In this document: one piece after another, positions 14,796 through 21,840 of the stretch
Layout of the letters: each line of letters begins with the position of its first letter
Position numbering within the stretch: the first letter of the stretch is position 1
Origin: JOPF133 sp052144935
GTDB taxonomy: Bacteria > Acidobacteriota > Terriglobia > Bryobacterales > Bryobacteraceae
Reading direction: 5' to 3'
NCBI GenBank assembly: GCA_052144935.1
Contig: JBKQPR010000007.1
Span: 1 to 22,688 of the forward strand
DNA length: 22,688 bases
The notes under the pieces: model-generated
Told to the model about the DNA's origin: nothing
The model's input: the letters and a program-made list of their open reading frames with translations, nothing else
Databases searched by the model: none
Position numbers and translations under genes: made by a program

Positions 14796-17333
14796 TCACC
14801 CCCGCGGGTCTTCCGGCCACGGATGCTTGGGATACCGCCGCGACAACTCCCGGCGCACTTGCGGATATAAGCGCTCCCAGAAACCGGCCAGGTCGGTGGT
14901 CATCTGCACGGGGCGCTGGTTGGGCGCCAACAGGTGGATGACCAGCGGCTCCTTCCCGCGCGCTACCGCCGGCGATTGCTGCAGGCCGAAGAAATCCTGC
15001 AGGCGCGAGGCGATCCAGGGCGGCTTCGAGCGCTCGTAATGCACGCGCACCTGGCGGCCGCCGGGCAGGCGGATGCGTTCCGGGGCCACGGCTTCCAATT
15101 CCTGACGGGCTGCCGGCGAGAGTTGCCCCTCCAGCGCGCGCAGCAGTCCGGGGCGCCCTCCTGGCCCGCGCGCCGCCGCTTCCAGCTCGGAGAAACTTTT
15201 CAATCCGGCGGCCAGCGAACGGAGCGCGGCCTCCACCGCTTCGGTCCCCATTTCCGGGATGGCCGAGTGGCGGGCGGCGAAGGCCACGCGCGCCAGGAAG
15301 CCTTCCAACTCCTGGGGGTCCGCGAATCGCTCGATCCCGGCCTCCACGGCTTTCGCCGCCAGCAGCGCCGCGGCCTCTTCCGGCGAGGCGGCGCCACGGC
15401 TCTCCTGAATGGCGATCTGGCCGAACATCAGGGCGCTGACGGCTTCCACGCGTCCGGCGGCGCGGTTCCAGACGACCTCGGAAGTCTCGCGTACGCGCTC
15501 GGGGAACAGGTCCAACAGCCAATCGGGTTCGATGGCGCTGGCGATGCGGATTAGCGGCATCTTCCGGTCACGCCCCTCGGCTTCCACGGCCACCAGAAAG
15601 GGCGCCTCGGTCACCGTGCTGGAAGGCGCCAGTTGCGCGGAGCCGGGGCGCCCTTCGGGGTGCCCTATGGGCCCGGCGAATTGCACTTCGAGGCCCTGGC
15701 GGCGGCGCGCCACGCGATCCGGAAAGGCGGCCAGCACGCTCACCAGCAGGGCGTCCTCGCGCGAACGCGGGGTGTCGTGCGAAGGCGGGGTGTCGTGCGA
15801 ACGCGGGGTGTCGCGGGAACGTGGGGTGCCCTTTTGGCCCGGCGGGTTCACCATGCGGCGAATCTGGCGCACGGTCTGGGCCGTGTGGCCGTCCCACTGG
15901 GATTCCAACAGGACCAGCAGATCGGAGCGCGTGGCGTGGCTCGCGCGCTCCGGGCGCTCCGGCAAACGCGCGCCCGCGCTGAGCAGGGCGGCCACCGTGC
16001 AGCCGTCTTCGGCGACGCCGCGGCGGCGGGCCTCCACGATGAGGCGCGCCAGGCGCGGATGCAGAGGGTAGCGCGCCATTTCGCGGGCGGTCGCGCCCGT
16101 GGCGCCTAAATCACGGAGCAGCGCTTCGGCGTGGGCGATGTGAGCGGCGGGAGGCGCATCCAGCCAATCCAGGCCGGCGATCCCGCCGGCGCCTTTCGAC
16201 GAGAAACCCATGGCGTCCAAGAGCAGCGCGACGGGGGCCAGATCGGCGCGCGCAATTTCGGGCGTATCCTGCGCGGGGCGGCGCACGAAATCCTCCAGAG
16301 GATAGAGACGGATGGCGCGGCCGGGACCGGTGCGTCCCGCGCGGCCCGCCCGCTGGTTGGCGGAAGCCTGGCTGATACGCGCCACTTCCAGGGTGGGCAG
16401 GCCGGACCACGGCGAGTGGCCGGCCACGCGCGCCAGTCCGCTATCCACCACTGCCGCGACGCCTTCGATGGTGATGGAGCTTTCGGCCACATTGGTGGAG
16501 AAGACGATTTTGGTGCGCTGGCTGGGCGCCACCGCCTGGTCCTGCTCTTCGGGCGATTGATCGCCGTGCAGGGCCAGCGCGAGCCAGCCGTGGCGCTGGG
16601 CCAGCGCGGCGCAGGCGGATTGCGCGCGGCGGATCTCCGCGGCGCCCGGAAGGAAGACCAGCACGTGGCCCGGCAATCCGGAAGCGCCGCCGCGCGCGGC
16701 CCCGCGTGCGGCAAGATGTTCCAGCGCCGCGGCGATCTGCTGCTCCAGAGGGGCGGCCGAATGCGGCGTGTACTCGATTTCGAGCGGATGCTGGCGGCCC
16801 TCCGAGCGGACCACCGGCGCGCCGCCCAGATACTCGGCGATGGGCGCGGGGTCCAGCGTTGCGGACATCACCACCAGCCGCAAATCGGGGCGGTGCGCGC
16901 GCTGCAGGCGGCGCAGCAGGGCCAGCGCCAGGTCGCCCTCCAGGTGGCGCTCGTGGAATTCGTCGAGCACCACGGTGTCCACGCCTTCGAGCGCCGGGTC
17001 CGAGAGCAGGCGGCGCGTGAGCACGCCCTCGGTGAGGAAGCGCAGACGCGTGGTGGGGCCGGCCATCTCTTCGAAGCGCACCTGATAGCCGACGGTGGCG
17101 CCCACCGGCTCACCGAGTTGTGCCGCGACGAACCGGGCGGCCAGGCGCGCGGCCAGGCGGCGCGGTTCCAGCACCAGGACGTCGCCCCCCGAGAGCTCCA
17201 GGAGCGCCGGCGGCACGCGCGTGGTCTTCCCCGCGCCGGGCGGGGCTTGCAGCACCAGTTGGGGCGCCGCGGTGCCCTCTGGGCCCAGATGCCGCAAAAT
17301 GCCGGGGATCAGCGGATCGATGGGAAGGCGCAA
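14796..17333 (-). CDS. hrpB: ATP-dependent helicase HrpB
   Basis: The protein has 845 residues, normal for HrpB of the DEAH/RHA group. Motif I is APPGAGKTT (about 30-38), motif II is DEFH (124-127, followed by ERHLEGD), and motif VI is NQRAGRAGRTGPG. The C-terminal HrpB signature is also clear (LAPNQRPVQMTTDLAGFW...YPQVRRELSRRYPKHPWPEDP). It unwinds RNA or RNA-DNA duplexes, and its cellular role is poorly known. The start is TTG 17333, four bases after a duplicated TAG stop of the TPR gene. In the undisturbed arrangement it would have been the next gene after that TPR gene. A four-unit 18-bp repeat (15763-15834) inserts an Arg/Ser/Asp/Thr/Pro-rich loop around residue 500-525. The segment LGPEGTAAP near the N-terminus also encodes the GC-rich GGTGCCC..GGGCCC motif. 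Confidence 0.95.
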   Translation of the reverse strand: MRLPIDPLIPGILRHLGPEGTAAPQLVLQAPPGAGKTTRVPPALLELSGGDVLVLEPRRLAARLAARFVAAQLGEPVGATVGYQVRFEEMAGPTTRLRFLTEGVLTRRLLSDPALEGVDTVVLDEFHERHLEGDLALALLRRLQRAHRPDLRLVVMSATLDPAPIAEYLGGAPVVRSEGRQHPLEIEYTPHSAAPLEQQIAAALEHLAARGAARGGASGLPGHVLVFLPGAAEIRRAQSACAALAQRHGWLALALHGDQSPEEQDQAVAPSQRTKIVFSTNVAESSITIEGVAAVVDSGLARVAGHSPWSGLPTLEVARISQASANQRAGRAGRTGPGRAIRLYPLEDFVRRPAQDTPEIARADLAPVALLLDAMGFSSKGAGGIAGLDWLDAPPAAHIAHAEALLRDLGATGATAREMARYPLHPRLARLIVEARRRGVAEDGCTVAALLSAGARLPERPERASHATRSDLLVLLESQWDGHTAQTVRQIRRMVNPPGQKGTPRSRDTPRSHDTPPSHDTPRSREDALLVSVLAAFPDRVARRRQGLEVQFAGPIGHPEGRPGSAQLAPSSTVTEAPFLVAVEAEGRDRKMPLIRIASAIEPDWLLDLFPERVRETSEVVWNRAAGRVEAVSALMFGQIAIQESRGAASPEEAAALLAAKAVEAGIERFADPQELEGFLARVAFAARHSAIPEMGTEAVEAALRSLAAGLKSFSELEAAARGPGGRPGLLRALEGQLSPAARQELEAVAPERIRLPGGRQVRVHYERSKPPWIASRLQDFFGLQQSPAVARGKEPLVIHLLAPNQRPVQMTTDLAGFWERLYPQVRRELSRRYPKHPWPEDPRG
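15763..15834. repeat. 18-bp in-frame tandem repeat inside hrpB (four units)
   Basis: Units at 15763-15780, 15781-15798, 15799-15816 and 15817-15834 follow the pattern GAACGCGGGGTGTCGTGC with few changes, the last being the most diverged. On the coding strand they give a repeating S-R/H-D-T-P-R/P block between two helicase subdomains. Confidence 0.88.
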
Positions 17334-17396
17334 AGCCTATTGTCGCAAGGACGCGATGGTCTCCCGCAATTTGGCGACCTGCGGCCAATCGGGATG
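17312..17396. repeat. Left direct repeat of the nitrilase-HEPN cassette (TPR/hrpB junction copy)
   Basis: From GCGGATCGATGGGAA to AATCGGGATGG this 85-bp stretch matches 20353-20437 with about four substitutions. It contains the last 20 codons of the TPR gene, its TAG stop, the 4-bp gap and the first eight hrpB codons. Both copies are in the same orientation, one at each end of the three-gene insertion. Confidence 0.93.
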
Positions 17397-17475
17397 GATG
17401 GAGGGACCTTTCAGATCGCTGGCCGCAGCCGGGCGGCCAGGGCCCCCAGCCCGCGACGCTGATCTACGGCCAAGA
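17337..17475 (-). pseudogene. Remnant of the 3' end of the TPR gene
   Basis: Reading down the minus strand to the TAG at 17337, the codons spell AAASDLKGPSIHPDWPQVAK and then LRETIASLRQ. The intact TPR protein ends KAAADDLESFLQHHPDWPQ then AAKMRETIASLRQ. Further upstream the similarity is weaker, up to about 17475. There is no start, and this is a stranded tail of about 45 codons left beside hrpB when the cassette separated the two genes. Its higher divergence, compared with the copy in use, fits loss of selection. Confidence 0.85.
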
Positions 17476-17539
17476 TGGTAAGGGGTCATGTGCCGCAAAG
17501 GGTCGATCTTGAAACGCGCGGCGAAGGCCCGTAAACATT

Positions 17540-17568
17540 GGGTTTGAATGTTTCAGGTTTGATGTTTC
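17540..17568. repeat. 29-bp post-gene repeat, copy 1
   Basis: GGGTTTGAATGTTTCAGG and following bases recur as a 30-bp near-copy at 18826-18855 (about 27 of 29 match). On the minus strand it is two tandem units of GAAACATYAARCC type. This copy lies 27 bp after the HEPN gene stop, and the other starts at the nitrilase stop. Heptamer-like repeats of this type are common between genes in Acidobacteria, from memory. Confidence 0.75.
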
Positions 17569-17594
17569 GAAATCAGCCCAAGGCCGTGGAGGCG

Positions 17595-18656
17595 CTATTT
17601 GCGTTTTCGTGCGCGGAGAAGTGCACGCTCTATAATGCTCTGCGGGTCTGTGAAGAAGCGGCCTGGCGGAGCCTGCATCGGCGGCAGTTTCAAAAATCCT
17701 GTTACAGCCAAGCGATACAAGCATGGGGCGATCCAAAAGAGACTGGCCTCTGCGCCGGTAAAATTTAGTCGATCTTTTCGAACCGGGTTCCCATGCAAGA
17801 AATCACAGCGCGCCTGATACAGCTTGCCGTAAAGCCAGCATGGCAAAACACGACGCTGGCTCTTGGACTTGTAGGCCACAAATCTGCGTTCTGCCACGCT
17901 ACGTTCCACGTAGGAAACCTGCTCAAGAAGCGAATAAACTGGATGAAGGCCAGACCTGCCGATGCGTGGATGCGCCAAAATTTCAGAGGCAGAAACCCAT
18001 AGCGAGATGATGCGGCCAAGATCGTAGAGGGTAGCATCTATGCCAGCCGGGAGTTGGGCAGCTTGAGCCGCCATGTTGAGTGACCGGAAAAGGGCGCGAT
18101 CCTGCCACCGCCGACGGTTGCCTAGATAGTGCCGTTTCCAGTGTCCGAGCAAAGCCTCGAATAGAGGTTGATCCACTTCTATAAGCTTCATTATTGAAAG
18201 CTCCGGCGAAGACTGCCCGTGAAACTTTTCTACTACGTGAAGCCCGTTGAGTGCGGGTGTTGATGCGACGAGGTGTTCGTTGTTTGTGCTGAGCATCCAC
18301 GGATAGAGCCAGAACGAATTCGAGTACGAGATGCGGTGTCCGTCACTGTAGACTATACCGAGTGATCGGGCATACGGGATGACGGATAAGGCTACGAGAT
18401 CGCGAAAACTCGCGAGGGGTTCTACTTGAGCAACCTTCGGCAGCACATCATCGCGGACGATCAAAACAACCGGATTGAGGGGTACTTCGAATGCACTGGT
18501 GAACCGTGAGATGAACTCGTTGAAGTTTGCGTGAGCGGTACAGAACGCCTGCACACGGGGATCATGACAGGGCGCGAGGGCAATGGCCTCGCCATCAACC
18601 GCCTTTTTGGCCGAGAGATTGGGCAGTATTGCCGCGGGGGTCCAATCGCTGTTCAA
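17595..18656 (-). CDS. HEPN-domain protein (Apea-like), putative defence RNase
   Basis: The protein has 353 residues. The C-terminal part holds a HEPN signature: GKLYQARCDFLHGNPV, with RX4H as Arg283 to His288, preceded by helical segments around 205-280 and followed by LYRLAVTGFLKL. HEPN domains with this motif are metal-independent RNases in toxin, Abi and CRISPR effectors, and the Apea-like group is typical of phage defence. The N-terminal ~200 residues (VPLNPVVLIVRDDVLPK, ISYSNSFWLYPWML) match nothing I recognise and may sense a trigger. No membrane segment is seen. The start is TTG 18656, chosen because GGAGGAAGAGGG stands just ahead. It is the last gene of the inserted cassette, 197 bp after the nitrilase gene, and is less GC-rich than the flanking hrpB. 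Function as an RNase is inferred from the motif only. Confidence 0.72.
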   Translation of the reverse strand: MNSDWTPAAILPNLSAKKAVDGEAIALAPCHDPRVQAFCTAHANFNEFISRFTSAFEVPLNPVVLIVRDDVLPKVAQVEPLASFRDLVALSVIPYARSLGIVYSDGHRISYSNSFWLYPWMLSTNNEHLVASTPALNGLHVVEKFHGQSSPELSIMKLIEVDQPLFEALLGHWKRHYLGNRRRWQDRALFRSLNMAAQAAQLPAGIDATLYDLGRIISLWVSASEILAHPRIGRSGLHPVYSLLEQVSYVERSVAERRFVAYKSKSQRRVLPCWLYGKLYQARCDFLHGNPVRKDRLNFTGAEASLFWIAPCLYRLAVTGFLKLPPMQAPPGRFFTDPQSIIERALLRARKRK

Positions 18657-18672
18657 AATCCCTCTTCCTCCG

Positions 18673-18816
18673 TTAGGCCAGCTCTAGTTTCTGGCAATAA
18701 AAGCACCGCTTAAATCTTTTCGCCTCGGGCTTGCCATTCTTTGTTACTCTCACCGTGCAGTTTTTCTGAGCAACATCCGCCCATGTCAGCCTTTCGCTTC
18801 CGAGCCGGAGCTTGCT
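18673..18816 (-). other. Short open frame with a CxxC motif, no ATG, between nitrilase and HEPN genes
   Basis: Between a TAG (18817-18819) and a TAA (18673-18675) the minus strand is open for 47 codons, spelling in part TWADVAQKNCTVRVTKNGK and then RFKRCFYCQKLELA. The single Cys and the CxxC pair look like half of a zinc ribbon, and the composition is protein-like. There is no ATG or TTG start, only CTG or an internal GTG. It ends 16 bp before the HEPN start. It may be a real small protein with an odd start, or the tail of a gene deleted during assembly of the cassette. Confidence 0.35.
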
Positions 18817-18825
18817 CTAAACAGC

Positions 18826-18855
18826 GGGCTTGAAATGTTTCAGGCTTGATGTTTC
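18826..18855. repeat. 30-bp post-gene repeat, copy 2
   Basis: Near-identical to 17540-17568, and it begins within the stop codon of the nitrilase-fold gene (TGA at 18854-18856 on the minus strand). The position directly after two genes of the same cassette suggests a shared 3' end signal or a repeat that came with the cassette. Confidence 0.75.
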
Positions 18856-19609
18856 ATTTGAACTGCCAAAGCTTGACAGTGCTGAACCCTCTGGCTTCAA
18901 TCTCGACTTCAGCCTTTCTAATGTGGGCGGAATCAGCGATGAAGCTCCCGCCGTGTCCCACCAGTTCGTAATGACCTTGCGCCACGATGTACCAACAATC
19001 TTCCGTTAGGGACAGACCGACTAAAAGGGACCGCCGTGGATACAGGAAACGGCCTGGAACGCAGATGATTTTTCTTTTGGCCTCATGCGCTCGAAGGCGT
19101 TTCCAAAATCTATCGAGACGCTTCTTAAGGCAAGGCTGAAACGACTGGTCTGCCGCGGCGTCAAGGCAAATCAGAGCACCAACGCAAGCATTGCTAAAGG
19201 CGATCGGGTTGAAGGGGTCCGGGTCCCCCGTGCAGGGGTCATAAATTTTCGTATCGTCTTCGCCGATTTTGTAGCACATCAGTTGAGCGCATTGTCCGTC
19301 GATCAAGTAAGCCGAATTGCGCCGGTTTTCTACAACGCCCGTAACGAACATGACCGCATGCTCAGCAGCGATAGCGCGAAGATCATCGAGAAACTGCGGA
19401 AGGGGCTGCCCAGGCTTTGACCGAGGATCGTACTCGCCAAGGTTGAATGCTTCCGGAAGCACGATCAGCGAGTTCCGAATGTCCCAAGCCGGGTCGCGGT
19501 GTTTTTCGCCCTGTACTCTCTTTGTTATCGCGTCGCGCAGCGTCAGCACGGGGTCAGCGGGGGGCGCGTAGTGTAAAAAGCCGATCCGCTCTATAGTTGC
19601 TAAGTGCAC
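18854..19609 (-). CDS. Nitrilase superfamily (carbon-nitrogen hydrolase) protein
   Basis: The protein has 251 residues, the length of a single nitrilase-fold domain. The catalytic triad is visible in the right order and spacing: Glu53 in LIVLPEAFN, Lys114 in MCYKIG (Lys121 is the nearby alternative), and Cys148 in GALICLDAAAD. Such enzymes hydrolyse nitriles or amides through a Cys thiol, and the substrate here is unknown. The sequence is divergent from well-known amidase and NIT1/NIT2 subfamilies. GTG 19609 follows the stop of the upstream membrane-protein gene with no gap (TAAGTG), so the two are translationally coupled. A nitrilase domain is fused to the UG1-type reverse transcriptase of the DRT1 defence system, which is a precedent for this fold in immunity. 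Here there is no reverse transcriptase. Confidence 0.82.
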   Translation of the reverse strand: MHLATIERIGFLHYAPPADPVLTLRDAITKRVQGEKHRDPAWDIRNSLIVLPEAFNLGEYDPRSKPGQPLPQFLDDLRAIAAEHAVMFVTGVVENRRNSAYLIDGQCAQLMCYKIGEDDTKIYDPCTGDPDPFNPIAFSNACVGALICLDAAADQSFQPCLKKRLDRFWKRLRAHEAKRKIICVPGRFLYPRRSLLVGLSLTEDCWYIVAQGHYELVGHGGSFIADSAHIRKAEVEIEARGFSTVKLWQFK

Positions 19610-20167
19610 TTACATCCCGTGGTAGGCAACTGTATGTGTTTGCTTTTTAAATGTAAACGCATCCCATGCAGCTTCCGAAAGCCCACCCTCGTCCGGTATC
19701 CGTGTTTTCCAAGTGAACGCTCCAAGAGTAAAGAGCCGCCCATTTTTGGCGTGGTAAGCGTTTAATGGACTATCGGGATTCCCAAACCTACACCTCGTCA
19801 TCCATGACTTCGCAGTGCCGGAAATCTCGGTAGTCGGATCGCAAGGGTACCATTTTGTGTCGCCCTGTTGAATCCATACTTGCACGAGGTCCTCAGAAGG
19901 AGGCGGCGGCTGGATTGTTACAATCACCCCCTGCCAGCCTTGAGCTGGCTTGAATGTAGCTCCTTCTCCGAAGGTCACCTGTCGCTCCTGCACTGCGCTG
20001 TCGGGCTGAGGTGTTGGTTTCAACATCCGATAGCTTATCCCTACTCCCACTGCCCCTCCGAGCGTCCCGGTTATCGCCCAGGAAATGACCTTGCTCCAGA
20101 CGGGATCATGCCAGATTCGCCTGAAATGACCGGCACCGCGAGCGTTGTTCTCAGCAGGTGAATTCAA
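19610..20167 (-). CDS. Membrane-anchored protein of unknown function, first gene of the cassette
   Basis: The protein has 185 residues. A short basic N-terminus (ARGAGHFRRIWH) leads into one transmembrane segment at about 26-48 (VISWAITGTLGGAVGVGISY). About 135 residues follow, probably on the outer side, rich in Trp and beta-type sequence (GWQGVIVTIQPPPPSEDLVQVWIQQGDTKWYPCDP) with two Cys that could form a disulfide. I recognise no domain. The start is TTG 20167, with AGAGGATCGGG just ahead as ribosome binding site. The gene ends directly at the nitrilase start, so the products probably act together, for example as membrane sensor or anchor. A run of ten G on its coding strand lies 44-53 bp upstream. 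Confidence 0.7.
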   Translation of the reverse strand: MNSPAENNARGAGHFRRIWHDPVWSKVISWAITGTLGGAVGVGISYRMLKPTPQPDSAVQERQVTFGEGATFKPAQGWQGVIVTIQPPPPSEDLVQVWIQQGDTKWYPCDPTTEISGTAKSWMTRCRFGNPDSPLNAYHAKNGRLFTLGAFTWKTRIPDEGGLSEAAWDAFTFKKQTHTVAYHGM

Positions 20168-20210
20168 ATCCCGATCCTCTCCACTTCCCCTACGCTTATG
20201 GTATCAGCTT

Positions 20211-20220
20211 CCCCCCCCCC
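20211..20220. repeat. Homopolymer of ten C (ten G on the coding strand) in the cassette leader
   Basis: Ten consecutive C stand 44-53 bp upstream of the TTG start of the membrane-protein gene. Long G/C runs in promoters or leaders are prone to slipped-strand changes in length. The run also adjoins the hairpin at 20218-20259. Confidence 0.8.
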
Positions 20221-20259
20221 GATAGCACAACATAACGTCCTTTATGTTCGGCTATCGGG
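20218..20259. terminator. Two-part hairpin between the TPR gene and the cassette operon
   Basis: CCCGATAGC at 20218-20226 pairs perfectly with GCTATCGGG at 20251-20259. Inside, AACATAA at 20229-20235 pairs with TTATGTT at 20242-20248, leaving a 6-base loop. The result is a long stem with a small internal loop. It has no T-run, so it could be a terminator of read-through from the TPR gene or a recombination or regulatory structure at the cassette edge. Confidence 0.6.
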
Positions 20260-20352
20260 AAAGGCGGCGGGCCCCACCCCCACGCCCTACTTCTTGTCCA
20301 ACCAGCCGAATTCCTTCACCAAGGGTTGGCCAACCTTGGTCGTCTCAAATTC

Positions 20353-20437
20353 GCGGATCGATGGGAAGACGCAAAGCCTATTGTCGCAAGGACGCGATGG
20401 TCTCCCGCATTTTGGCGGCCTGCGGCCAATCGGGATG
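20353..20437. repeat. Right direct repeat of the nitrilase-HEPN cassette (TPR/hrpB junction copy)
   Basis: Partner of 17312-17396. It contains the functional 3' end of the TPR gene, its stop, and a severed hrpB start: TTG CGT CTT CCC ATC GAT CCG followed by CGA ATT TGA. The homology with the left copy stops abruptly at 20353 on the cassette side, as expected for an insertion boundary. Weaker similarity extends to about 20510 on the other side. Confidence 0.93.
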
Positions 20438-21322
20438 GTGCTGCAGGAAGCTTTCCAGATCGTCGGCCGCAGCCTTACGGTCGCCGCGGCGCAAATGGAT
20501 TTCGGCCAGGAAGAGCTGCGGACGCGAGAAGTGCGCGGGATCGAGCGCCACGGCCTGGGCGAAGTGGTTCTCGGCCATGTCGGGGCGGCCCATTTCGAAA
20601 TAGGTCATGCCGAGCTGCGAATGGGCCAGCGCGTCGGTGGGGCGCAGGAGCACCGCGTGGACGTTATAATCCCAGGCCTCATCGAGCTTGTGCAGGTTGA
20701 TGAGTACGCCGCCGAGGTTGACCAGCGGCTCGTAAGAATTGGGGTCCGCAGCCAACGCCTCGCGGAAACATTCTTCGGCGCGGGTGTATTTTTGCGTCTG
20801 GTAGGCGATCGTGCCGAGCTCGTTCCACGCGGCCGAAAACTGGGGCGCCAGGTCGACGGCTTCTTCCAGGCGCTGGGTGGCGGAATCGGAGTCGCGCCGG
20901 AAGAGGAATTTCCGGGCATCGTCATAGAGGCGCAGAGCTTTGTCGGGGATGGCCAACTGGCGCGTGGTGACGGTATGGCGCGCCATGGCGGGGGCGCGCA
21001 CGAAATCGCTTTCCTTGAATTGGAGCGAGAGTGAGACGCGATGGTGGCTGTCGGCGCTGGAGGGGCCGATTTCGATGGTCTGGCGGGCTTCGCCATCGGC
21101 GGGCAGGAAGACGGCCAGCGTGTAAGTGCCGGCCTCGAGCTTCCTGAAGGTGAAACGGCCGGAGGCGTCGCTCAAAGTGGAAGCCGAGAACGGCCCGCTG
21201 ACGCCGAAAAGCGAGACGGATGCGCTGCCCGCGGGCGTGAAACGCCCGGCGAGTTCGTAAAGCGGCCCGGCGGCGTGGGCTGCCGAGGCAGCCATCAGCA
21301 GCGGCAAGAAGATCCGCAACAT
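20378..21322 (-). CDS. Secreted TPR protein with N-terminal carboxypeptidase-regulatory-like domain
   Basis: From ATG 21322 the protein has 314 residues. The upstream frame to 21397 adds 25 residues with no family character, while ATG 21322 opens a clean signal peptide (LRIFLPLLMAASAAHAAGP). Residues about 22-90 look like a carboxypeptidase regulatory-like beta sandwich (VSLFGVSGPFSASTLSDASGRFTFRKLEAGTYTLAVF). From about 120 to the end there are several TPR units, for example AAWNELGTIAYQTQKYTRAEECFREALAADPNSYEPLVNLGGVLINLHKLDEAW and the next SQLGMTYFEMGRPDMAENHFAQAVALDP. It probably works as a periplasmic scaffold. It was once directly upstream of hrpB and is now separated from it by the cassette. 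Confidence 0.88.
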   Translation of the reverse strand: MLRIFLPLLMAASAAHAAGPLYELAGRFTPAGSASVSLFGVSGPFSASTLSDASGRFTFRKLEAGTYTLAVFLPADGEARQTIEIGPSSADSHHRVSLSLQFKESDFVRAPAMARHTVTTRQLAIPDKALRLYDDARKFLFRRDSDSATQRLEEAVDLAPQFSAAWNELGTIAYQTQKYTRAEECFREALAADPNSYEPLVNLGGVLINLHKLDEAWDYNVHAVLLRPTDALAHSQLGMTYFEMGRPDMAENHFAQAVALDPAHFSRPQLFLAEIHLRRGDRKAAADDLESFLQHHPDWPQAAKMRETIASLRQ

Positions 21323-21439
21323 GCGACCGATTCGATTGTAGCGGAAGCGGGAGGGGGTGAATATGGGGCATGCCATTCGTTTCGAGAAATACGACAAGAA
21401 CCCGGTGAGTGTCGTTCCACAGGAAAAGGAACCTCCGGG

Positions 21440-21834
21440 GCAGAGACCGCTTTCCGGAGGCCGAGAAAATCGTCGAGACGATCCGCACGGCCGCTATGAA
21501 TACGTGTTTCCGGCAAGCCCAATCCGCGGTTCAAGGGTGATTTCAGAAGGCTGCATGCTTGGGATTTTTGGGAACCGGTTTCGGCGCGTGGCAAAACTGG
21601 CTGGTGTCAGGGTTCTGCGCATTCACGATCTCCGCCATTTCGCCGCATCGACCTTGACCGGTGCCGGCAAAGAGGACAACCTCATCGGCCTGCTGACTGG
21701 CAATAGAAGGCGGGAGCTGCGGCGCTTCAGTATCCCGGGAAGAGTTGAAGCGCAAGACGGTCGATTTGATTGCAGGGGTGCTGGAGGAAGCCGGCAAGGG
21801 CGGAGAGACAAAACCGAGGAAGCTAAGTGATTGA
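21440..21834 (+). pseudogene. Tyrosine integrase remnant, C-terminal half, several frameshifts
   Basis: Pieces of a phage-type integrase appear in order but in changing frames. PEAEKIVETIRTAA (about 21455-21495) is in one frame, YEYVFPA in the next, PNPRFKGDFRRLHAWDF (about 21520-21570) in another, then FRRVAKLAGVRVLRIHDLRHFAAS with the catalytic HxxR, then LLTGN in place of LLGH. The tail LKRKTVDLIAGVLEEAGKGG ends at TGA 21832-21834 after another shift near 21745. The catalytic Tyr region is lost (RFSIPG). The first half of the integrase was not found. It is therefore inactive. Confidence 0.8.
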
Positions 21835-21840
21835 AAAATA

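Noticed and set aside
15763..15834. CRISPR-like array
   Set aside because: The 18-bp units are contiguous without spacers and lie in frame within hrpB.
16131..17462. Plus-strand open frame of 443 codons
   Set aside because: It is antisense to hrpB, which has all helicase motifs.
20218..20259. Integron attC site
   Set aside because: The stem has an internal loop as attC sites do, but the RYYYAAC and GTTRRRY core sites are not present and no integron integrase is in the window.
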